DNA of 5,737 nt from Treponema sp. (GTDB lineage: Bacteria > Spirochaetota > Spirochaetia > Treponematales > Breznakiellaceae). The position numbers and the translations under genes are program-made. How positions within the stretch are numbered: position 1 is the stretch's first letter; the number at the start of each line of letters is the position of its first letter. Location of the stretch: the NCBI GenBank assembly GCA_009785545.1, contig WQWD01000161.1, positions 1-5,737 on the forward strand, in the 5' to 3' direction. The notes beneath the pieces are model-generated. The model saw nothing but the letters and a program-made list of their open reading frames with translations. It made no database searches and was not told the DNA's origin. This document shows, piece after piece, positions 1 to 5,530 of the stretch.

Positions 1-231
1 AATACGCTGACCGATTGGGTAATCTACCATGGCTGTAGCGACGGCAGTTCTCATTCCAAAACAAGAGGAAAGATTTTTGGCGACATTGTATTCTCCTCCC
101 GCAACATGAAGGGAATAAGTATCCGCTTCTTTAAACGGAATGATCCCCGGATCTAACCTTGTTACCAATGCTCCTAAGGTTAATAAATCGTGTTTTGCTC
201 CGGCAGCCTCCGGAATTTTTAAAGTTGACAT
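1..231 (-). CDS. PfkB-family sugar kinase, N-terminal 77 residues (runs off left edge)
   Basis: This is the start of a ribokinase/PfkB-family carbohydrate kinase, a cytoplasmic enzyme that uses ATP to phosphorylate a sugar or sugar acid. The ATG at 231 has AGGAG six bases upstream (242-238), and the frame is open to base 1. Residues 19-32 (LGALVTRLDPGIIP) form the first beta-strand and substrate-lid segment. Residues 44-51 (AGGEYNVA) are the glycine-rich N-x-A sugar-binding motif, a relaxed form of PfkB signature 1. Residues 57-66 (CFGMRTAVAT) follow with the usual G-x-x-T-A-x-x-[TA] pattern. From memory, the closest relatives are kinases annotated as 2-dehydro-3-deoxygluconokinase-like, with the same L-x-R-L-D-P-G and G-G-E-Y-N-V-A blocks. 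The C-terminal part with the catalytic Asp and the ATP site is outside the window, so substrate cannot be assigned. It lies 35 bases downstream of the HD-GYP gene on the same strand, probably in one transcript. Confidence 0.85.
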   Translation of the reverse strand, partial: MSTLKIPEAAGAKHDLLTLGALVTRLDPGIIPFKEADTYSLHVAGGEYNVAKNLSSCFGMRTAVATAMVDYPIGQRI

Positions 232-266
232 AACGTTCTCCTAAAATTTGTTTGGAATCATAACTA

Positions 267-1520
267 TTAATCTTCTTCCGGGTATTGTTCTCTTGCCTGT
301 TTTATATTAGGCATTATTTCCAGAAAGGCGTCGATAAGATCGGGGTCAAATTTTATGCCTGAAAGTTTTCGCATTTCTGCTAGTACATCTTCATCTGCCC
401 AAGATTCTTTGTAAACACGTTTTGAGCACAAGGCGTCATATACATCAGCAATAGCGACAATTCTGCCTCCAAGCGGGATTTCCTCTCCTTTTTTGCCTAT
501 GGGTTTGCCTTTTGTATCTGCTCTTTCTACATTTTTGGTAAAGGGGTCTATCCACCCTGGATAACCGGAGCCGTCCCAGTTTTCGTGATGAGTTAAGGCG
601 ATGTCTTTGGCAAGCACATCAATTGGAGAACTTATCTCATCGTGAAAAAGCCTGGCTCCATAAATAGTATGGTCTTGCATGGTTAGATATTCTTCAGGTG
701 TTAAACTTGCAGGCTTTTTAAGGATTGTATCGGAAATAGCAACTTTGCCGACATCATGCAGCATTGAGCTGATTTTTAATATATCACGATATTTTTCTTT
801 TTCTTCAAGAGGTATCTTTTTGTGATATGCCCAGCGATCATATATTTCTACCGAATAGCTGGCAACACGGTTTACATGAGTTCCGGTTTCGTTTGGGTCG
901 CGTAATTCTGACATCTTGATCATGCGCAGGATCATCGCCCTTGTAATATACGCTCTCTGTAAAACCATAGTTGCGTTAGTCGCGAAATGGGTTAAAATAA
1001 TTTCATCATCAGAAGTAAATGGAATAATATTGCCGTGTTCATCTTTTGAGTTAAGAACTTGAATAACACCCATTAATTTTTTTTCAGTAGAGATAAGGGG
1101 GATTGTTAGACTGGATATTGTTTTGTATCCCGTAATTTTGTCAAAATGTGTGAAAAATTTATATGGAGTCTCCGGAGGGATATTATACATATCAGGCACA
1201 TTGATTAATGTTCTTTTTAAAGCGCTGTAGCCGGAAATGGATTTTTCATTGATTAAAACCGAAAATATCGAATAGATCATTTTTTGTCCGGGAGGCAAAT
1301 TTTTCTGGAGAGTATCGTTTTGTGAATATTTGATTGAAAGCTTTTCGTTTCCTTCTTCGCCAGGCTCGGTTGGTATTGTTATATAAATTGACCCGGCATC
1401 GGCGTTAACAACTTTTCTGGCTTCGAAAAGTATTCTTTCGAGTAATAAATCAAAGTCTTGAATTTGATTGAGCTCTGAGTCAAGGCGAATAATGTCTTTA
1501 AAGCCCATTTCTGCTTTCAT
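267..1520 (-). CDS. GAF–HD-GYP cyclic-di-GMP phosphodiesterase
   Basis: This 417-residue cytoplasmic protein has no membrane segment. A GAF sensor domain (about residues 18-188; hallmark ISSLTIPL at 135-142, then GVIQVLN at 151-157) precedes an HD-GYP domain (about 204-405). HD-GYP enzymes hydrolyse the second messenger cyclic-di-GMP. The catalytic set looks intact: ETGTH at 211-215, HDVGK at 255-259, H284-x3-G288, HHENWDGSGYP at 311-321 and the AD pair at 358-359. The glutamate four residues before H215 is the extra ligand seen in trinuclear-iron HD-GYP proteins such as Persephonella PmGH. About 19 extra residues lie between GYP (321) and GGRIVAIAD (351-359). The ATG at 1520 has only a weak, distant GGGGG (1538-1534) upstream; Met5 is an alternative start. 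It is divergent from lacZ and 35 bases upstream of the PfkB kinase. The GAF ligand is unknown. Cyclic-di-GMP activity is inferred from the family; other cyclic dinucleotides are possible. Confidence 0.93.
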   Translation of the reverse strand: MKAEMGFKDIIRLDSELNQIQDFDLLLERILFEARKVVNADAGSIYITIPTEPGEEGNEKLSIKYSQNDTLQKNLPPGQKMIYSIFSVLINEKSISGYSALKRTLINVPDMYNIPPETPYKFFTHFDKITGYKTISSLTIPLISTEKKLMGVIQVLNSKDEHGNIIPFTSDDEIILTHFATNATMVLQRAYITRAMILRMIKMSELRDPNETGTHVNRVASYSVEIYDRWAYHKKIPLEEKEKYRDILKISSMLHDVGKVAISDTILKKPASLTPEEYLTMQDHTIYGARLFHDEISSPIDVLAKDIALTHHENWDGSGYPGWIDPFTKNVERADTKGKPIGKKGEEIPLGGRIVAIADVYDALCSKRVYKESWADEDVLAEMRKLSGIKFDPDLIDAFLEIMPNIKQAREQYPEED

Positions 1521-1553
1521 CGTTGTTCAAAAGCCCCCTTGTTTAAACCCATC

Positions 1554-1582
1554 TTGATTAAATTTGGCTAGGATTATATTCT
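1554..1582 (+). promoter_or_regulatory. Candidate sigma-70-type promoter for lacZ
   Basis: TTGATT (1554-1559) and TATTCT (1577-1582) are spaced by 17 bases, each with four of six consensus matches. TATATT at 1575-1580 matches the -10 better (five of six) but with a 15-base spacer. The predicted start near 1589 leaves a leader of about 78 bases. The -10 overlaps that of the opposite-strand promoter, so polymerase could probably occupy only one direction at a time. No clear operator palindrome was seen in the leader. Confidence 0.4.
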
Positions 1583-1606
1583 ACCATAAAGAAGAAAAAA
1601 AATCAA
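1578..1606 (-). promoter_or_regulatory. Candidate sigma-70-type promoter for the HD-GYP/kinase operon
   Basis: Read on the minus strand, TTGATT (1606-1601) and TAGAAT (1583-1578) are separated by exactly 17 bases. They match the -35 consensus at four of six positions and the -10 consensus at five of six. The predicted start is near 1571, which gives a leader of about 50 bases before the ATG at 1520. A perfect TATAAT (1578-1573) overlaps but lacks a well-spaced -35. The assignment is by pattern only. Confidence 0.5.
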
Positions 1607-1654
1607 TTAGTAAAATGAGGCTTTTTCTAAACTGGTGATTGAGATTGTTCCGGC

Positions 1655-1661
1655 AAGGAGG
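1655..1661 (+). promoter_or_regulatory. Ribosome binding site of lacZ
   Basis: AAGGAGG is a full Shine-Dalgarno match, five bases before the ATG at 1667. It fixes the lacZ start and predicts efficient translation. Confidence 0.85.
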
Positions 1662-1666
1662 CGTAT

Positions 1667-4600
1667 ATGGATTGGCAGAACCCCGAAATTCAACACAATA
1701 ACAGGGAAAGAGAAAGGTCGTATTTTATTCCTTTCCAAAGCGAAGATGAAGCCTTGAAATTTCAAGACTCCAAAGGTGTTTCTTCGTTTTACAAGCTTCT
1801 TAACGGTGACTGGGCATTTTGTTATTTTAACCGGCATATTGAAACACCGGATACGCTTTTCACAAAAACACAAGATATCGACAGTTGGGATAAAATCCCA
1901 GTTCCGCTTAACTGGCAGATAGTTCAGCGTACGCCGGGTTATGATTTTCCTCATTATGTCAATGTTGAATATCCGTATCCGGTTGATCCGCCTTTTGTGC
2001 CGGATGAAAATCCTGCAGGTGTGTACGCTCGTGATTTTTATTTAACCGAAAACTGGACAGAGCGGGATATTTTTGTTGTATTTGAAGGTGTTAATTCGTG
2101 TTTTTCCCTTTATGTCAATGGCGAATGTGTTGGTTTTAGTAAGGGTTCGCGTATGCAGAGCGAGTTTAACATTGGGCAATTTTGTGCGGCGGGTAAAAAT
2201 CGAATAACTGTAAAAGTACTAAAATGGTGTGACGGCAGCTATCTTGAGTGCCAGGATATTTTGAGGCTTTCCGGAATTTTCAGAGATGTGTATCTTTTGT
2301 CAAGAAGCAAAAAACGTATCAAAGATATTTTTATCAAAGCGGAGCTTGACTCAGTTTATAAAAATGCGGTTTTGTCTGTTAATTTAGAAGAAGATGTACC
2401 GCAAAACAGCGGCGCAAATCCTGTTTTGTTTAAACTCTATGACCCGCATGAAAAATGCGTTATCGAAAAAAACATTGAATTTGGCGAAACACAATTTGAT
2501 GTTTCAGAACCTCTGAAATGGAATGCCGAAACTCCTTGGTTGTATAAAGCCGTATTCGGCTATGAAGGAGAGTGGATAAATATAGATTTTGGTTTTAGAA
2601 AAATTGAAGTTGCCAAAGACTGTTCTTTATTGATCAATGGAAAGGCGGTTAAGCTCAAAGGCGTAAACCGGCATGACACTGATCCTGTAATGGGGCAGTA
2701 CACTCCAACCGCCCACATGAAGCGTGATTTGGAATTGATGAAACAACACAATATTAACACTATACGCACTTCTCATTACCCAAATACTTCTGAGTTTTAC
2801 CGCCTGTGTAACCTCTATGGTTTTTATGTGATTGATGAGGCGGATCAGGAAATGCACGGTCTTAACCGCCGCCATCCAAGCGAAGAACTGGGACACCAAT
2901 CTTCGGATTACGAGCATTTTAATCCGGAGTTGCCTGCGGAATTACCCGAATGGAAAAACGCTTTTCTTGATCGGGCAAAAAGAATGGTTGAACGTGATAA
3001 AAATCATCCATGTATCATTATGTGGTCGCTTGGAAATGAATCTGCCTTTGGTATCAATATTATTGCGATGGCTGACTGGATACACCAGCGGGACAATACA
3101 CGCCTTGTTCATTACGAACAGGCAAATTCCGCTGTGCGTAGTTTTAAAGAAAAAAATTATTCTGATGCTTGTGTAGATGTGGACAGCATTATGTATCCAA
3201 GCCTTGAGGTTGTTGAAGCGGAAGGCAAAAACAAAAAGAAAGATAAACGTCCGTTTTTTCTTTGCGAATATATCCACGCAATGGGTAACGGCCCGGGCGG
3301 TGTCTCAGATTACTGGGAGCTGATTTACAAATATCCAAGACTTATCGGAGGCTGTATTTGGGAATGGGCGGATCATGCCTTTGTGTTAACCGATGAAAAA
3401 ACCGGAGAAACGTATTATGGCTATGGCGGAGATTGCGGCGAATTTCTTCACAGCGGCAATTTCTGCAATGACGGCTGCGTCATGCCGGACAGGACACCAT
3501 ACCCGGGGCTTAGAGAGATTAAATCAGTATATCAGTATATTAAAACAGAGCTTGTTAAAGCTGATTTAAATACAAGTCTTGTCACTCTGAAAATTACTAA
3601 TATGTACGATTTTATTAACATCAGCGATTTTGTTATGAACTGGTCTGTGACAAATGATGGCTGTGTATATGCGGAAGGTACGGCCGCTGTTCCTTCTGTG
3701 GCTCCGGGCAAATCACGGCAAATTACTATTAATGCGGCGATACCGCAGTCTGCCCGGTACGGTGTTTACCTCAACGCAAGCTATCATCTTGCCAAAACCA
3801 ATCTGTGGGCGGAAAAAGGTTTTGAGATTGCCGCCGCTCAATTTGAGATTAAAGTTCCCAAAGCCCAAGCTATTTCCCTTAAAAAACTTTTGCCGCAAAT
3901 TGAAATACAAAACAAAGGCGAATGTACTGTTTTGGAAGGCGGATCGTTTATATATGTGTTTAATAATTTTTACGGAACTTTTGAATCTCTAAAATACAAT
4001 GGTGTTGAATTTCTGCATAGCCGCCCAAAACTTAGCGTATGGCGGGCTCCTACGGACAACGATATGTACGCTAAAACAAAATGGACTCAAGAAAGATTTG
4101 AACACGCAAAAGGTAAAATATATTCTGTTGATACAAAAAAAGACGGAGATAAAGCTGTTATCAGTGTATCCGGCAGTTTGGGAGCTCTGAGCTGTGCGCC
4201 AATCGCAAAAACTGCCGTCATCTATACAGTGCTGCCGTCCGGCGAAATAAAGATTGAGATTAATGCGGATGTTCGTGACAAAATGGTATTTCTGCCTCGC
4301 TTTGGAATGGAATTTACAATGCCTGCCGGTAATGAACTGATTGAATATTTTGGACTTGGCCCTGACGAAAATTACTGTGATATGAAAAATCATGTTTTTA
4401 TGGGACGATATAAATCAAATGTTTCTCAGCAATACTTCCCTTACATCAATCCTCAGGAACATGGTAATCATTGCGGCGTCAAATGGGCTGCCGTTTATGA
4501 TGTTATGGGTAGAGGCCTATTTTTTAAAGCAGACGAGTCTTTAGAAGGAGGTTTTGAGTTTAACGCTTCTCATTATACTTCGGGTGACCTAACCAAAGCT

Positions 4601-4804
4601 TCTCACACAAACGAGCTAACACCCAGAGAAGAAACAATTGTCCGTATCGACTGGAAAAATACAGGGATGGGATCTGGAAGCTGCGGCCCTTACACCTTTG
4701 AAAAATACCTGCTTAATGACAAAACAATCTGTTACAGTTTCTGTGTACTGCCGTTTTTCTCAGAGGAAATGACCGCCGATGAAACGGCAAAATTTATACA
4801 GTGA
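1667..4804 (+). CDS. lacZ: Beta-galactosidase, GH2 family, LacZ type
   Basis: This 1045-residue enzyme hydrolyses terminal beta-D-galactosides such as lactose to monosaccharides. It has no signal peptide and about two dozen cysteines, so it is cytoplasmic. Domains in order: N-terminal jelly-roll (about 40-212), Ig-like (about 216-312), TIM barrel (about 313-627), a second Ig-like domain (about 635-730) and the small-chain beta-sandwich (about 755-1035). The two GH2 signatures are complete: NTIRTSHYP begins at 364, and DKNHPCIIMWSLGNE runs 444-458. E458 is the acid/base, E534 in CEYIHAMGN is the nucleophile, and E395 and H397 in DEADQEMHG match the E. coli Mg ligands E416 and H418. H537 matches H540 and F599 matches F601. 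E. coli N604 aligns with D602, as in many homologues. One oddity is Q-D-I-L-R at 196-200, where the family normally has Trp at 199. Length is close to E. coli LacZ (about 1023). The native substrate may be a plant or host galactoside instead of lactose. Confidence 0.96.
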   Translation: MDWQNPEIQHNNRERERSYFIPFQSEDEALKFQDSKGVSSFYKLLNGDWAFCYFNRHIETPDTLFTKTQDIDSWDKIPVPLNWQIVQRTPGYDFPHYVNVEYPYPVDPPFVPDENPAGVYARDFYLTENWTERDIFVVFEGVNSCFSLYVNGECVGFSKGSRMQSEFNIGQFCAAGKNRITVKVLKWCDGSYLECQDILRLSGIFRDVYLLSRSKKRIKDIFIKAELDSVYKNAVLSVNLEEDVPQNSGANPVLFKLYDPHEKCVIEKNIEFGETQFDVSEPLKWNAETPWLYKAVFGYEGEWINIDFGFRKIEVAKDCSLLINGKAVKLKGVNRHDTDPVMGQYTPTAHMKRDLELMKQHNINTIRTSHYPNTSEFYRLCNLYGFYVIDEADQEMHGLNRRHPSEELGHQSSDYEHFNPELPAELPEWKNAFLDRAKRMVERDKNHPCIIMWSLGNESAFGINIIAMADWIHQRDNTRLVHYEQANSAVRSFKEKNYSDACVDVDSIMYPSLEVVEAEGKNKKKDKRPFFLCEYIHAMGNGPGGVSDYWELIYKYPRLIGGCIWEWADHAFVLTDEKTGETYYGYGGDCGEFLHSGNFCNDGCVMPDRTPYPGLREIKSVYQYIKTELVKADLNTSLVTLKITNMYDFINISDFVMNWSVTNDGCVYAEGTAAVPSVAPGKSRQITINAAIPQSARYGVYLNASYHLAKTNLWAEKGFEIAAAQFEIKVPKAQAISLKKLLPQIEIQNKGECTVLEGGSFIYVFNNFYGTFESLKYNGVEFLHSRPKLSVWRAPTDNDMYAKTKWTQERFEHAKGKIYSVDTKKDGDKAVISVSGSLGALSCAPIAKTAVIYTVLPSGEIKIEINADVRDKMVFLPRFGMEFTMPAGNELIEYFGLGPDENYCDMKNHVFMGRYKSNVSQQYFPYINPQEHGNHCGVKWAAVYDVMGRGLFFKADESLEGGFEFNASHYTSGDLTKASHTNELTPREETIVRIDWKNTGMGSGSCGPYTFEKYLLNDKTICYSFCVLPFFSEEMTADETAKFIQ

Positions 4805-4814
4805 ATTGTTTTAG

Positions 4815-5171
4815 CTAAATCTCTCTGGTTCCGCCGGTTCTGAGCCCCGCTTCGTAGAGTTTTCCGCAGGAAATAAACATGGGGTGTTTTGTTCCGGCGA
4901 GTATTATATCTGATTCTTCGGCCATTTCTATCATGTCCCGGCTTGGCGCTTTGCCGCGTACAAAAATAATTGCGTGGATGTCCAATAATTCTGCGGTGCG
5001 TATTACCTGCGGGTTCACAAGGCCGGTAAGGAGTAATACTCGATCTTTAACGAATGCCATTACATCGCTCATTAAATCAGCGCCGCACGCCGAAGCTACC
5101 TCACGTTCTGAGTTTTCTTCTCCAATAAAAAATTGCCCTTCCAGCAATGTAACTGCTTCTGATACTGTCAT
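4815..5171 (-). CDS. Stand-alone DRTGG-domain protein
   Basis: This 118-residue soluble protein consists almost entirely of one DRTGG domain, the fold also found in the N-terminal part of long phosphotransacetylases and inserted in some CBS-domain pyrophosphatases. Visible family blocks are MTVSEAVTLLEG (1-12), CGADLMSDVMAFV (29-41), the LTGLVNPQVIRTAELLDI loop-helix (48-65) and IIFVRGKAP (68-76), followed by a final helix with a Lys-Leu-Tyr-Glu segment near 104-107. Small proteins of this type occur in clostridia and other anaerobes, often beside anti-sigma-factor-like ATPases and Fe-only hydrogenase genes; none is visible here. Their biochemical role is not established, and ligand sensing is a guess. 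The frame extends upstream to an ATG at 5183 that has no ribosome binding site. I chose the ATG at 5171 because GGGAGG precedes it and the family begins M-T-V. It converges on lacZ with 10 bases between the stop codons. Confidence 0.82.
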   Translation of the reverse strand: MTVSEAVTLLEGQFFIGEENSEREVASACGADLMSDVMAFVKDRVLLLTGLVNPQVIRTAELLDIHAIIFVRGKAPSRDMIEMAEESDIILAGTKHPMFISCGKLYEAGLRTGGTREI

Positions 5172-5175
5172 TATT

Positions 5176-5181
5176 CCTCCC
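5176..5181 (-). promoter_or_regulatory. Ribosome binding site that decides the DRTGG start
   Basis: On the minus strand GGGAGG is followed by AATA and then the ATG at 5171. It overlaps the last base of the upstream ATG (5183-5181), which has only an A/T-rich sequence before it. The 5171 start is therefore preferred, although the four-base spacing is slightly short. Confidence 0.7.
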
Positions 5182-5199
5182 ATTAATTTCTAAAAAAAC

Positions 5200-5209
5200 T
5201 GTCTAGACA
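5200..5209. promoter_or_regulatory. Perfect palindrome TGTCTAGACA, possible operator
   Basis: This perfect 10-bp dyad lies in the 97-base region between the divergent DRTGG and small basic protein genes. Its right half supplies the TAGACA -35 of the rightward promoter, and it sits just downstream of the predicted leftward start. A bound regulator could affect both genes. No second copy was noticed in the window, and a 10-bp palindrome can occur by chance. Confidence 0.35.
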
Positions 5210-5231
5210 TAACACAACTAATTATTATACT
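5204..5231 (+). promoter_or_regulatory. Candidate promoter for the small basic protein
   Basis: TAGACA (5204-5209) and TATACT (5226-5231) each match the sigma-70 consensus at five of six positions, with a 16-base spacer. The predicted start near 5238 gives a leader of about 31 bases before the ATG at 5269. Confidence 0.5.
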
Positions 5232-5250
5232 ATTTTAGAGAAAATGTAAA
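5224..5250 (-). promoter_or_regulatory. Candidate promoter for the DRTGG gene
   Basis: On the minus strand a perfect TATAAT (5229-5224) lies 15 bases after TTTACA (5250-5245; five of six). An alternative -10, AATAAT (5226-5221), gives an 18-base spacer. The predicted start near 5217 leaves a leader of about 45 bases. The -10 overlaps that of the rightward promoter. Confidence 0.45.
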
Positions 5251-5258
5251 GCCCATTT

Positions 5259-5263
5259 GGAGG
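5259..5263 (+). promoter_or_regulatory. Ribosome binding site of the small basic protein
   Basis: GGAGG lies five bases before the ATG at 5269. It is strong and well spaced, and is the main support for a 35-codon frame being real. Confidence 0.75.
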
Positions 5264-5268
5264 ATATT

Positions 5269-5376
5269 ATGGCCGAACAGATTATGCATAAAAAAGACTC
5301 GAAGAAAGCACCTCAAAAGACCCTGAAAGAGAAACGGGAACAGAAAAAAAACAAGAAGAAAAACAAAGAAGGTTAA
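5269..5376 (+). CDS. Small lysine-rich protein, 35 residues, function unknown
   Basis: This very small cytoplasmic protein begins MAEQIMHKKDSKKAPQK and continues with a TLKEKREQKK helix and a lysine/asparagine tail to residue 35. About 15 of the 35 residues are lysine, there is one arginine, and there are no cysteines or aromatic residues. It has no signal peptide or membrane segment. The K-x-P-x-K-[ST]-L-K-E-K-R core resembles, from memory, short uncharacterised basic proteins found in several bacterial phyla. It has every mark of a real gene: a promoter-like pair at 5204-5231, GGAGG five bases before the ATG, and a strong hairpin terminator starting 44 bases after the stop. An unstructured nucleic-acid- or ribosome-binding role is possible from charge alone, but nothing in the sequence proves it. 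It stands alone, divergent from the DRTGG gene. Confidence 0.72.
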   Translation: MAEQIMHKKDSKKAPQKTLKEKREQKKNKKKNKEG

Positions 5377-5420
5377 GACAGTACGCTTTTCAGAGGCAAG
5401 AATTTGAGCAACAATTGCAC

Positions 5421-5460
5421 AAAACAGCAACCCCGCCATGAATGACGGGGTTGTTGTTTT
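5421..5460. terminator. Bidirectional rho-independent terminator
   Basis: AAAACAGCAACCCCG (5421-5435) pairs with CGGGGTTGTTGTTTT (5446-5460) through 15 base pairs, one of them G-U, around a 10-base loop. The GC-rich core with A-rich left and T-rich right arms suits termination from both sides: the small basic protein gene from the left and the OmpA gene from the right. Confidence 0.85.
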
Positions 5461-5465
5461 ATAAT

Positions 5466-5518
5466 GGACTTGTGAGGCAACTCGGTTGTAAAACACAACC
5501 GGGTTGCAACACAAGTCT
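5466..5518. terminator. Second strong hairpin, terminator-like
   Basis: The inner stem pairs GCAACTCGGTTGT (5477-5489) with ACAACCGGGTTGC (5495-5507) through 13 pairs, one of them G-U, around AAAAC. After a three-by-three internal loop, an outer stem pairs GACTTGT (5467-5473) with ACAAGTC (5511-5517). T6 at 5523-5528 follows on the plus strand, so it fits rightward termination best. On the minus strand it begins 13 bases after the OmpA stop and lacks an adjacent U-run, so there it may protect or shape the mRNA 3' end. Confidence 0.6.
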
Positions 5519-5530
5519 TGCATTTTTTCC

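Noticed and set aside
1607..4393. Several 60- to 134-codon frames on both strands overlapping lacZ
   Set aside because: They lie in other frames of an intact, full-length beta-galactosidase and show no recognisable motifs or ribosome binding sites.
4749..4789. Inverted repeat TGCCGTTT / AAACGGCA at the 3' end of lacZ
   Set aside because: The loop is 25 bases long, the repeat is inside coding sequence, and no T-run follows on either strand, so it is not supported as a terminator.
5172..5183. Longer DRTGG start at 5183 (adds MGGI)
   Set aside because: There is no ribosome binding site before it, its GGGAGG serves the next ATG, and family members begin M-T-V.
5244..5249. Start-stop element ATGTAA in the leader of the small basic protein
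   Set aside because: It has no ribosome binding site upstream and a six-base match is likely by chance.
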